This document shows, piece by piece, positions 1 to 6,017 of a DNA stretch of 6,017 bases. The position numbers and the translations under genes were made by a program. Numbering within the stretch: the first letter of the stretch is position 1; every line of letters starts with the position of its first letter. Source of the DNA: JASFWK01 sp050049355 (GTDB taxonomy: Bacteria; Chloroflexota; Anaerolineae; B4-G1; DUEL01). Location: positions 1-6,017 of the forward strand of contig JASFWK010000129.1 in assembly GCA_050049355.1 (NCBI GenBank), in the 5' to 3' direction. The notes below the pieces were generated by a model that ran no database searches, had not been told where the DNA came from, and saw nothing but the letters and a program-made list of their open reading frames with translations.

Positions 1-78
1 TGGGTTAGAAGCAGGCAAACAGAATGAGACTGCAATGTAGTTGATGGTTTTGCCAGGCAAGAGTGAGGGAAGGACGAA

Positions 79-1452
79 ATGTCACTTCTGAGAAGAATCG
101 AAGAGACACAACAAGATGGGGCTCAAGGGCAGGCGGATAGGTCTGAGCCAAGGACTACCCGTCGAGAGCCGGCGCCAGCGCGCGACGCCTTCCGTGACCT
201 GAAGACGCGCATCCAGAACAAGCTGATCGCAGAACTTGACCCGACCCTGGATGTCTCCAAGCAAGATGAGGTACGGCGGACGATCCAGGAGATGTACAAC
301 GGCATCCTGCAAGAGGAGCGCATAGTCCTCAGCCGGGCTGAACGGGAGCGCCTATTCGAGCAGATCGTGGCCGAGATCTTGGGCTTGGGTCCTCTGGATC
401 CCCTGCTGCGCGACTCGAGCGTTACCGAGATCATGGTCAACGGGGCCAAGAACGTCTATGTCGAGCGGAATGGCCAGATTGAGCGGGTGCGGGCATCGTT
501 CGAATCGGAAGAGCACCTGATGCGGATCATCGAGCGAATCGTGGCTCCGTTGGGCCGGCGCATCGACGAGAGCGTCCCTTACCAGGACGCCCGGCTACCA
601 GACGGATCCCGCGTCAACGCCATCATCCCCCCTCTCTCTCTAGTGGGTCCGGTGCTCACCATCCGGAAGTTCTTCAAGATACCTCTCACTGCCGAGCGAC
701 TAATCGAGCTGGGGACGATAACTCCAGAGGCCCTGGAATTGCTGAAGGCTTGCGTGCGCGCCAGGCTAAACATCGTGATCTCGGGCGGTACAGGCACCGG
801 GAAGACCACCTTGCTCAATGTACTATCTGGGTTCATTCCCAATAGGGAGCGCATCATCACCATAGAGAACGCAGCGGAACTACAGCTGCAGCAGGAACAC
901 GTGGTGCCTCTGGAATCCCGCCCTCCAAACATTGAGGGGCGCGGCGAGGTGACCATCCGCGATCTAGTCATCAACTCCCTGCGGATGCGACCTGACCGAA
1001 TCGTCGTTGGCGAGTGCCGCGGCCCGGAGGCCTTCGATATGCTCCAGGCGATGAACACCGGTCACGAGGGATCGATGACCACTGTGCACGCCAACAGCCC
1101 TCGCGACGCGCTGGCTCGCCTGGAGAACATGGTGCTCATGGCTGGTATGGAGCTACCACACAGGGCCATCCGAGAGCAGATTGCCTCGGCGCTGGACATG
1201 GTCATTCAGCTGGAGCGTATGCGGGATGGCAGCCGCAAGGTGGTCAACATCAGCGAGGTCGAGGGAATGGAGGGAGACGTCATCGTGATGGCCGATCTCT
1301 TCAAGTTCGAGTTGGCAGGCTACGAGCAGGACAACGTGATAGGTCGCCTCCGCTCCACCGGGATTCGACCCAAGTTCATGCAAAAGATTGAGCAGACCGG
1401 TATCCATCTGCCGCCAACGATCTTCGGACTCAGGGAGCGCTTCAAGGTTTAG
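79..1452 (+). CDS. cpaF: CpaF/TadA-family secretion ATPase of a Tad (Flp) pilus system
   Basis: Hexameric cytoplasmic ATPase of the type II/IV secretion superfamily (VirB11/PulE-like) that powers assembly, and in some systems retraction, of Flp/Tad pili. The 457 residues are a normal full length. An N-terminal charged, probably flexible stretch (about 1-36) precedes the CpaF N-terminal domain (about 37-225). In the motor domain I see the Walker A loop GGTGTGKTT at 236-244 (K242), the Asp-box region TIENAAELQLQQ at 261-272, the Walker B region RPDRIVVGECRG at 304-314 with E312, and the His-box HEGSMTTVHAN at 329-339 (H329, H337). The Asp-box has Asn264 where many CpaF proteins have Asp. The ATG is chosen because GAGGGAAGGA (65-74) lies 4 bases upstream and family similarity begins soon after. 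tadB follows 50 bases downstream on the same strand, so an operon is likely. Family assignment is very secure; the symbol follows the Caulobacter name, with tadA as the Aggregatibacter equivalent. Confidence 0.96.
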   Translation: MSLLRRIEETQQDGAQGQADRSEPRTTRREPAPARDAFRDLKTRIQNKLIAELDPTLDVSKQDEVRRTIQEMYNGILQEERIVLSRAERERLFEQIVAEILGLGPLDPLLRDSSVTEIMVNGAKNVYVERNGQIERVRASFESEEHLMRIIERIVAPLGRRIDESVPYQDARLPDGSRVNAIIPPLSLVGPVLTIRKFFKIPLTAERLIELGTITPEALELLKACVRARLNIVISGGTGTGKTTLLNVLSGFIPNRERIITIENAAELQLQQEHVVPLESRPPNIEGRGEVTIRDLVINSLRMRPDRIVVGECRGPEAFDMLQAMNTGHEGSMTTVHANSPRDALARLENMVLMAGMELPHRAIREQIASALDMVIQLERMRDGSRKVVNISEVEGMEGDVIVMADLFKFELAGYEQDNVIGRLRSTGIRPKFMQKIEQTGIHLPPTIFGLRERFKV

Positions 1453-1502
1453 CGGAGAGGCTGGAAGAGCCGCAGGAGCAGGAATCGGTGAGGTGTTAGG
1501 CA

Positions 1503-2468
1503 ATGGGTAGTGAGACATCTCTGGTGGCCGTGGCCGCCGCTGTGCTAGCCGCGGTAATCGCCTACGGAGCCTACATCGTCTTCCGCGGACGGAAGTCCGA
1601 GATCGAGGAGCGGTTGGGACGCTATACCGCTGGCCCGGAGGAGGAACGACAAGAAGGCGAAGCGAGGGACAGACCAGTGTCCCCCCTGGCCGAACGGTTG
1701 GATCGGGCACTGGCTGGACGGGGCTTCACTGAGAACAAGCGCGCACAACTGGCCCGCGCCAACCTGAAGCTGACGGTCAGTGAGTTTCTGGCCGCAACCG
1801 TCATCCTCATCGTCCTGGCAGCAGGAGGGGTATACATCTTCACAGCCAACCCGTTCTTCAGCCTTGTGGTCGGCATGGTAGCTTTCTTCGCCCCAAACTG
1901 GTATCTCAAGTTTCTCCACAGCAAGCGACTGAATGGCTTCAACAACCAACTGAGCGACACCATCAACCTGTTGGTCAACTCAATCCGTGCGGGCTACAGC
2001 GTCTTGCAGGCTATGGAGACAGTCGCCGAGGAGATGCCCCCGCCGGCTTCCGAGGAGTTCCGCCGCGTGGTCAGAGAAGTACAGCTGGGCATTGGCATGG
2101 AGGAAGCGCTTAACAACATGCTCCGCCGCGTCCGCTCCGATGACCTGGAGCTCATGGTCACAGCTATGAACGTGCAGCGGGAGGTCGGGGGCAATCTGGC
2201 GGAGGTGCTTGATGCCATCAGCTTCACGATCCGCGAGCGGATCCGCATTCAGGGCGAGATCAAGTCTTTGACCGCCCTGGGACGATACTCAGGCTACATC
2301 GTCAGCCTTCTGCCCGTTGGGGTCACCATCCTGGTCTACATGCTCAACCGAGAGTTCATGATGATACTCTTCGAAGATACTTGCGGCCGCATCTTGGTGG
2401 GCATTGCAGTGTTGGGCATCGTATCAGGCCACTTCATCATACAGAAGATCGTTGACATAGAGGTCTAA
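1503..2468 (+). CDS. tadB: TadB-like inner-membrane platform protein (type II secretion F family)
   Basis: Polytopic inner-membrane protein that, with TadC, is thought to form the platform on which the CpaF ATPase acts during Tad pilus assembly. The 321 residues are typical of TadB. Hydrophobic segments fall at about 5-27, 93-114, 117-137, 263-282 and 296-315. Between the third and fourth is the cytoplasmic T2SSF helical domain (about 148-260), with TadB-like stretches such as LLVNSIRAGYSVLQAMETVA (156-175) and REVGGNLAEVLDAISFTIRE (226-245). The region 30-75 is charged and soluble. The start is supported by a good Shine-Dalgarno sequence, GGTGAGGTG at 1487-1495, 7 bases before the ATG. It lies 50 bases after cpaF and 95 before tadC, the classic cpaF-tadB-tadC order. 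The T2SSF family is certain; calling it TadB rather than TadC rests on the order and the AGYSVLQA-type motif. Confidence 0.93.
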   Translation: MGSETSLVAVAAAVLAAVIAYGAYIVFRGRKSEIEERLGRYTAGPEEERQEGEARDRPVSPLAERLDRALAGRGFTENKRAQLARANLKLTVSEFLAATVILIVLAAGGVYIFTANPFFSLVVGMVAFFAPNWYLKFLHSKRLNGFNNQLSDTINLLVNSIRAGYSVLQAMETVAEEMPPPASEEFRRVVREVQLGIGMEEALNNMLRRVRSDDLELMVTAMNVQREVGGNLAEVLDAISFTIRERIRIQGEIKSLTALGRYSGYIVSLLPVGVTILVYMLNREFMMILFEDTCGRILVGIAVLGIVSGHFIIQKIVDIEV

Positions 2469-2480
2469 TTGCCTCCTCTG

Positions 2481-2512
2481 GCACATCGGTCTGAGCTTTC
2501 GGACGACCGTGC
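2481..2512 (+). other. Small imperfect hairpin in the tadB-tadC gap
   Basis: CGGTC (2487-2491) can pair with GACCG (2505-2509), and GCA (2481-2483) with TGC (2510-2512) across a three-base bulge. There is no following T-run, so this is not a convincing terminator. At most it could mark a transcript-processing or stability element in the 95-base gap. It may also be chance. Confidence 0.22.
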
Positions 2513-2563
2513 ACTAACAGTCTTGGAGAGCTGTTTGGGAATGTTGATGGAAAAGGAGGAGTA

Positions 2564-3493
2564 ATGGGCGGCGCTACATCACTGATCATGGGAGTCGCGG
2601 CTGTTGCCGGCCTGGCCATGATTCTGATCGGCATGCGTTCTCCAGGCAAACAAAGCACAATTGAGGAACGCCTGGCCCAGCTGGGCACAATGGAGCGCCC
2701 ACCCACACTGGAGGAGATCGAACTTTCTCTGCCCTTCACCGACCGAATCATCCGACCGAGGCTGCGCAACCTGGCCAGTTTTGTGACTCGGTTCACCCCC
2801 ACTCAGACCCTGTCGACAACCCGAAGGAGACTGCGCTTGGCCGGGGCTGCCCATCAGATTAGCCCTGCCGAGTTCCTGGCAAGCAGATACGCTTTGATGG
2901 GGCTCTTCGGCATCGGTGTGATTGCTTTCACCGCAACGAGCGACATGCCGCTCTCTCGAAAGATGCTACTGATCCCCGTAATCACTGTGTTTGGGAATTA
3001 CGTGCCGGTACTTTGGCTGACCTCGCGCATCCGCAGGAGAAACTCACAGATCAGGCGAGCACTACCTGATGCGCTGGACCTACTCACCATCTGCGTGGAG
3101 GCAGGGCTAGGGTTCGATGCAGCCATGGTCAAAGTTGTCGAGAAGTGGGATAACGAACTGAGTCGCGCTTTCGCCCGAGTTCTGCAGGAGATTCAGTTGG
3201 GTAAGCTCCGCCGCGAGGCGCTGCGAGACATGGCAGACACCATGGACGTGCCGGAGGTCTCCAACTTCGTGGCGGCAATCATACAGGCAGAGCAACTAGG
3301 TGTGAGTATCAGCAAGGTACTGCGCATACAGTCCGATCAAATGCGTGTGCGAAGGCGACAGCAGGCAGAGGAGGAGGCTCGCAAGGCTCCGGTCAAGATC
3401 ATGGTCCCGGCCGTACTGTTGATATTTCCGGCTCTCTTCATCGTCATCCTGGGTCCAGCCGCGCTGAACTTCCTGAAGATCTTCACTAGATAA
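2564..3493 (+). CDS. tadC: TadC-like inner-membrane platform protein (type II secretion F family)
   Basis: Second platform protein of the Tad pilus machine, expected to work with TadB in the inner membrane. The 309 residues are a usual length. Hydrophobic segments are at about 4-24, 106-124, 131-152 and 277-300. The T2SSF domain (about 168-295) starts with LPDALDLLTICVEAGLGFDA (167-186), a hallmark of TadC, and ends with the equally typical run from EEARKAPVKIM (270-280) into the last membrane helix. Residues 28-60 are soluble and charged, resembling the equivalent stretch in TadB, as expected for paralogues. AAGGAGGAG (2553-2561) sits just before the ATG at 2564 and favours it over the in-frame ATG at 2588. 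The preceding 95-base gap contains only a weak hairpin, so cotranscription with tadB is likely. Translation ends 40 bases before the comF-like gene. Confidence 0.93.
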   Translation: MGGATSLIMGVAAVAGLAMILIGMRSPGKQSTIEERLAQLGTMERPPTLEEIELSLPFTDRIIRPRLRNLASFVTRFTPTQTLSTTRRRLRLAGAAHQISPAEFLASRYALMGLFGIGVIAFTATSDMPLSRKMLLIPVITVFGNYVPVLWLTSRIRRRNSQIRRALPDALDLLTICVEAGLGFDAAMVKVVEKWDNELSRAFARVLQEIQLGKLRREALRDMADTMDVPEVSNFVAAIIQAEQLGVSISKVLRIQSDQMRVRRRQQAEEEARKAPVKIMVPAVLLIFPALFIVILGPAALNFLKIFTR

Positions 3494-3533
3494 GTCATCC
3501 AGCGGGGTCATCGTCGCTCACAAGGAAGCTGCC

Positions 3534-4250
3534 ATGCCCTTCTTCGAAGCCGCTCTTCGCACTGGAGGTGACCTGAAGCGCAGCCTGCTCAACCTGCTCT
3601 TCCCCCCGCGGTGCGTCGTTTGCGGTCACCCGGGGACATGGTTATGCGCCAAATGCGCCCCGCATCTGCCACGCATCTCAGGTCCGGTATGTGACCGCTG
3701 TGGCATTCCGCTTCAGCAAGGCTCTCTGTGTGGCCGTTGCCGCTACAATCCCCCTAGGCTGGATGGCATCCGTTCGGTATTTCTCTTCCGGGGCCCGATA
3801 CGTACAGCGATCCACCGCCTCAAGTACCGCAACGCCCGCGGGCTCGCCGAACCCCTGGGAATGTCGATGGCAGCACAGTGGGAGCAATGCGCCGTGAAGG
3901 TAGATCTGGTAGCGCCGGTGCCGCTCCATGCCAACCGACTTCGTCAGCGAGGCTACAACCAGGCCGCGCTGCTAGCCAACGAGCTGGAACAGCACACCGG
4001 CCTGCCGTTGAGGAAAGATCTGATGGTTCGCGTGCGCCCCACCCCACCGCAGATGCGGCTGGATGCCAGGGCTCGTCGTCGCAACGTGCACGGAGCCTTC
4101 ATCTGCCCAGATGAACTGGTCGAGGGCCGCCGAGTGCTAGTGGTAGACGATGTATGCACGACTGGCGCGACCTTGGAGGCCTGCGCCAATGCCCTACGTG
4201 AGAAGGGAGCGACTGCAATCTGGGCATTGACCGCGGCACGCGCGCCTTGA
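3534..4250 (+). CDS. comFC: ComF-family protein (zinc-ribbon plus phosphoribosyltransferase domain)
   Basis: ComFC/GntX-type cytoplasmic protein; family members are needed for natural transformation in several bacteria, where they are proposed to act on incoming single-stranded DNA after uptake. Biochemical activity is not settled for most members. The 238 residues are full length. The N-terminal zinc-binding part has paired cysteines C27/C30, C38/C41, C53/C56 and C66/C69, enough for two zinc sites. The type I PRTase domain (about 85-235) contains PLHANRLRQRGYNQA (130-144) and the PRPP-binding loop VLVVDDVCTTGATL (201-214) with D205-D206. AAGGA (3522-3526), 7 bases before the ATG, supports the start. 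The gene begins 40 bases after tadC on the same strand, so it is probably in the Tad transcript. No comEA, comEC or dprA gene is visible, so a competence role is an inference from family membership. The symbol is by family resemblance. Confidence 0.9.
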   Translation: MPFFEAALRTGGDLKRSLLNLLFPPRCVVCGHPGTWLCAKCAPHLPRISGPVCDRCGIPLQQGSLCGRCRYNPPRLDGIRSVFLFRGPIRTAIHRLKYRNARGLAEPLGMSMAAQWEQCAVKVDLVAPVPLHANRLRQRGYNQAALLANELEQHTGLPLRKDLMVRVRPTPPQMRLDARARRRNVHGAFICPDELVEGRRVLVVDDVCTTGATLEACANALREKGATAIWALTAARAP

Positions 4251-4253
4251 TCC

Positions 4254-4277
4254 CATTCCTCGTTAATGATCGGAATG
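4254..4277 (+). terminator. Possible weak terminator hairpin after comF
   Basis: CATTCC (4254-4259) is perfectly complementary to GGAATG (4272-4277), with a 12-base loop, beginning 3 bases after the comF stop codon. The stem is short and only moderately stable, and no T-run follows, so termination here is a guess based mainly on location between comF and the longer hpf leader. Confidence 0.28.
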
Positions 4278-4298
4278 CAAGAATCGTCTGCCGGAGAG

Positions 4299-4433
4299 AG
4301 TGATCAGGCGAATGATTGACTAGTGCTTGATCATACGGATCTTGACATGCGAACTCCTCACAGGCAGGCGTAAAGAGCAGCTTTCAGCAAATCAGAAGCT
4401 CAGTGATCAAGCGCTAGCCAGATAGGAGCTATT
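4299..4433 (+). promoter_or_regulatory. Structured hpf leader with alternative pairing arms and three TGATCA palindromes
   Basis: This is most of the 197-base gap between comF and hpf. TGATCA occurs at 4301-4306, 4328-4333 and 4404-4409. The central arm at 4320-4333 (CTAGTGCTTGATCA) can pair over 14 bases, with one G-U wobble, with TGATCAAGCGCTAG at 4404-4417, enclosing 70 bases. Part of the same arm (4325-4333) can instead pair with TGATCAGGC at 4301-4309 to give a local 9-base stem with a 15-base loop. The two pairings exclude each other. The enclosed loop holds a 6-base stem (4379-4384 with 4395-4400), and ATAG/CTAT (4422-4425, 4429-4432) forms a small hairpin just before the ribosome binding site. 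Read as DNA, the same elements are a cluster of palindromes that a regulator could bind. Either reading is inference; the complementarity itself is visible. I see no good match to a known riboswitch. Confidence 0.45.
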
Positions 4434-4447
4434 CTCGGAGGAAACAT

Positions 4448-4978
4448 ATGGACATTCAGTTGACCGCTAGGAACTTGGAGATTACACCCCATTTGCGGGA
4501 GTACCTGGAGAAGAAGGTCTCTAAGCTGGATCGCCACCTGCCCAGCATGCAGGAGATACGGGTCGATCTGGCGGTGGAGAACACGCGCTCCGACGCTCAC
4601 AGTCAGATAGCGCAGCTGACCATGTGGATCGGCAGCACCGTGTTGAGGGCAGAGGAACGCGCCTCGGACATATTCGCTGCAATCGACGCCTCGGTTGACA
4701 AGATGCGCAGGCAGATCTCTCGCTACAAGGAGCGGCGTCGGGACCGCCAGCGACAGGCGAAAGAGGTCATGCCGGAGATCGAGGAAAGCCCTGAGACGGA
4801 GATTGTGCGCGTAAAACGGTTCGAGGTGATTCCTATGACTCCCGAAGAGGCCGTCGAGCAGATGGAACTGCTTGGACACCAGTTCTTCGTCTTCCTCAAC
4901 ATGGATGAGGGGGAGATCAACGTCGTATATCAGCGGAGGGATGGCAACTACGGCTTGATTATGCCTCAGTTCGAGTAA
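4448..4978 (+). CDS. hpf: Long-form ribosome hibernation-promoting factor (HPF/RaiA family)
   Basis: Ribosome-associated factor that binds the 30S decoding region when growth slows, blocks translation and, in its long form, brings two 70S ribosomes together as a 100S dimer. The 176 residues match the long type. The N-terminal HPF/YfiA domain (about 1-98) begins MDIQLTARNLEITPHLREYL and ends in a strongly basic helix, ERRRDRQRQAK (95-105). A short acidic linker (about 106-118) leads into the C-terminal dimerisation domain (about 119-174), recognisable from IVRVKRFEVIPM (119-130), EEAVEQMELLGHQFFVFLN (133-151) and VVYQRRDGNYGLIMP (159-173). The start is set by GGAGG (4437-4441) 6 bases before the ATG. 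It is 197 bases from comF and preceded by a palindrome-rich leader, so separate control is plausible. NCBI-style annotation may name the same family raiA. Confidence 0.95.
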   Translation: MDIQLTARNLEITPHLREYLEKKVSKLDRHLPSMQEIRVDLAVENTRSDAHSQIAQLTMWIGSTVLRAEERASDIFAAIDASVDKMRRQISRYKERRRDRQRQAKEVMPEIEESPETEIVRVKRFEVIPMTPEEAVEQMELLGHQFFVFLNMDEGEINVVYQRRDGNYGLIMPQFE

Positions 4979-4983
4979 GGATA

Positions 4984-5027
4984 CCCCACCCTAGCCTGCG
5001 GAGGAGAGCCCGCTCGCCGGGGTGGCG
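4984..5027. terminator. Imperfect hairpin downstream of hpf
   Basis: CCACCC (4986-4991) pairs with GGGTGG (5020-5025), continued by a T-G wobble (4992-5019) and, after a mismatch, GC with GC (4994-4995 with 5016-5017). An inner GCGG/CCGC stem (4998-5001 with 5010-5013) closes an 8-base loop. It starts 7 bases past the hpf stop codon, the usual place for a terminator, but lacks a T-run on either strand, so intrinsic termination is uncertain. Confidence 0.4.
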
Positions 5028-5053
5028 ATGGGTTGGAGCAGACAGCGACGAGT

Positions 5054-5081
5054 AGGGCGAGTTGCTCAGGCAGCTCGCCCT
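5054..5081. terminator. Strong 12-bp hairpin between convergent genes, over the kinase stop codon
   Basis: AGGGCGAGTTGC (5054-5065) pairs with 5070-5081 over 12 base pairs, one of them a T-G pair, closing a four-base loop at 5066-5069. The GC-rich stem would be very stable in RNA from either strand. The three bases 5066-5068 are the TGA stop of the minus-strand kinase, so the stop lies in the loop. It may serve as a bidirectional terminator or transcript 3' end protector for hpf and the kinase. There is no clear T-run on either side, so it is not a textbook intrinsic terminator. Confidence 0.5.
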
Positions 5082-6017
5082 CGCTCTTGGACAGATCCGA
5101 CAATGGGCAGTCTTATGACAAAAGCCACTCCCCGATCTCCCTCCAGATTCTCCACGCTTATCTGCCCACCATGCCACTGCATGACCTGATGGCTGACAGC
5201 GAGCCCCAGCCCTGTGCTCTCCGGCTTGGTGGTGAAGAACGGATCAAAGACCCTCTCGATATTCTCCGGCGGGATAGCGGGACCATTGTTGGCCAGGGTA
5301 AGCTCTACGGCATCTCCATCAACACGGGCCTGAACGTGCAAATGTCCCCCGTCACCGAGGGCCTCAATGGCATTGACAACAACGTTGACCAAGACCTGCA
5401 TGATGCTATCCGGCGCGACCATGAGCCGCGGCAGATCGTCGGCGAAATCCTTCGTCACTTCGATACGGGCGTCCCGCAATTGCTCGCCGACCAATGTCAG
5501 CGCGTGTTCCGTCAGGGTGACAATGGAGGTTGGACAGCGTGTCCCCCCAGAGGGTCGGGCGAAGCTCAGCATGCGCCGACTTACCTCACCCAAGCGCTCA
5601 ATCTCCTGACGGGCAATCTCCAAACATTCCTCCCGTTCGCCCGGCTCCAGGTCGAAATCCAGCGCGAGCTCCAAGTTGCTCTGGATCGCTTGTAGAGGAT
5701 TGTTGATCTCGTGGGCAACTCCAGCCGCCATCCGGCCCATCGCTGCCATCCGCTCAGCTCGAACGGCTCGCCGCTCCGCCCGCTTGCGCTCCAGTGCCCC
5801 GACAAAGATCTCGGCCACCATCTTCAACAGCCTGACGTCCGCTTCTGACCACTTCTTCTCCTCGTCTGTCGAATCGAATCCCAGGAATCCCACCAGAGAT
5901 CCCTCATAGACCATCGGAACGACCATAAGTGACCGAACTCCCACCGCTCTCAAGAACTCTCTTTCGGCATCTGCCTGGGCTGGAAGGTGATCTACACTCG
6001 AGATGTGAATAGTCTCA
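5066..6017 (-). CDS. GAF-domain sensor histidine kinase, N-terminus beyond the window
   Basis: Sensor kinase of a two-component system, partial: the frame is open to the right edge, giving 316 visible residues. TTG at 5951-5953 is in the middle of a GAF domain, not a start. Counting from the edge, residues 1 to about 75 are the C-terminal part of a GAF domain (VVPMVYEGSLVGFLGFDS, then a W-S-x-AD-x-x-LL helix). A charged helix (about 76-92) leads to HisKA with GVAHEINNPL, phospho-acceptor H102 (codon 5711-5713). The HATPase domain has the N box around N215 (VVVNAIEAL), a G1-like box NNGPAIPPE at 243-251, the F box VFDPFFTTK at 256-264 and the G2 box STGLGL at 267-272. No receiver domain follows and no membrane segment is visible, so the seen part is cytoplasmic. 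G1 departs from the usual DxGxG: Asn replaces Asp and Ala replaces the second Gly. The gene converges on hpf. Its signal and response regulator cannot be told from here. Confidence 0.93.
   Translation of the reverse strand, partial: ETIHISSVDHLPAQADAEREFLRAVGVRSLMVVPMVYEGSLVGFLGFDSTDEEKKWSEADVRLLKMVAEIFVGALERKRAERRAVRAERMAAMGRMAAGVAHEINNPLQAIQSNLELALDFDLEPGEREECLEIARQEIERLGEVSRRMLSFARPSGGTRCPTSIVTLTEHALTLVGEQLRDARIEVTKDFADDLPRLMVAPDSIMQVLVNVVVNAIEALGDGGHLHVQARVDGDAVELTLANNGPAIPPENIERVFDPFFTTKPESTGLGLAVSHQVMQWHGGQISVENLEGDRGVAFVIRLPIVGSVQERGRAA

Noticed and set aside
1..78. Tail of an upstream gene before cpaF
   Set aside because: Two frames stay open from the left edge to stops at 25-27 and 38-40, but 8 to 12 codons are too few to recognise. 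The stretch has only the cpaF ribosome binding site and a tiny dyad TTGCC-A-GGCAA (50-60), too short to call.
1014..1391. 125-codon plus-strand frame inside cpaF
   Set aside because: It is a frame-shifted shadow of the His-box to C-terminal region of cpaF, with a Gly/Arg/His-rich product and no homology that I recognise.
579..1710. Long minus-strand frames (579-1058 and 1153-1710) opposite cpaF and tadB
   Set aside because: They oppose well-supported genes, show Arg/Ser/Pro-rich low-information products and no domain, as expected of antisense frames in GC-rich coding DNA.
4342..4376. TTGACA (4342-4347) as the -35 box of an hpf promoter
   Set aside because: At 16-18 bases downstream there is only GC-rich sequence (around CAGGCG); the nearest A/T-rich hexamer, TAAAGA at 4371, is 23 bases away. 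TTGACT at 4316 also lacks a good -10 partner. A promoter may exist but I cannot place it.
4251..4447. Small RNA, tRNA or missed small gene in the comF-hpf gap
   Set aside because: No cloverleaf, no open frame with a ribosome binding site and no T-run terminator; the visible structure fits a leader of hpf better.
4400..4879. 159-codon minus-strand frame opposite hpf
   Set aside because: The plus strand encodes a textbook long HPF over the same region with a strong ribosome binding site.
5033..5695. 220-codon open frame on the plus strand
   Set aside because: It lies antisense to the histidine kinase, whose H, N, F and G2 boxes are clear; the plus-strand product has no recognisable domain and its start overlaps the convergent hairpin region.

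Overview
The window reads as ordinary chromosomal bacterial DNA, fairly GC-rich by eye, with five genes on the plus strand and one partial gene converging on the minus strand. The mix of an actinobacterial/Chloroflexota-style CpaF ATPase, paired TadB and TadC membrane proteins, a ComF phosphoribosyltransferase and a long hibernation-promoting factor, all with strong Shine-Dalgarno sites, suggests a Chloroflexota (Anaerolineae-like) bacterium. That placement is an inference from protein style and gene order; there is no rRNA or other phylogenetic marker to confirm it.

Layout: (1) Positions 79-3493 hold the motor and platform part of a Tad (tight adherence, Flp-type IV pilus) cluster: cpaF/tadA ATPase, tadB and tadC, separated by 50 and 95 bases. 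Prepilin, TadZ/CpaE, CpaB and prepilin peptidase genes are not in the window; they could lie upstream. (2) A comFC-like gene starts 40 bases after tadC on the same strand and is probably transcribed with it. (3) A 197-base non-coding gap (4251-4447) holds a small hairpin after comF, then three copies of the palindrome TGATCA arranged so that one 14-base arm can pair with either of two partners, followed by a strong ribosome binding site. (4) Long-form hpf occupies 4448-4978. (5) An 87-base convergent gap (4979-5065) carries two strong hairpins, the second with the histidine kinase stop codon in its loop. (6) A cytoplasmic-looking GAF-HisKA-HATPase sensor histidine kinase runs leftward from the right edge; its N-terminus is outside the window.

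How the genes fit together: CpaF would supply ATP-driven force to the inner-membrane TadB/TadC platform to polymerise Flp pilins. ComF-type proteins are linked to natural transformation, so its position behind a pilus motor is suggestive, although no other competence gene is visible. Hpf dimerises 70S ribosomes in stationary phase and appears to be a separate transcription or translation unit with its own structured leader. The kinase is convergent and has no demonstrable link to the others.

I found no mobile element, CRISPR array, tRNA or rRNA, and no clear previously undescribed system. The points most worth checking are the switch-like repeats before hpf and the altered G1 box of the kinase.
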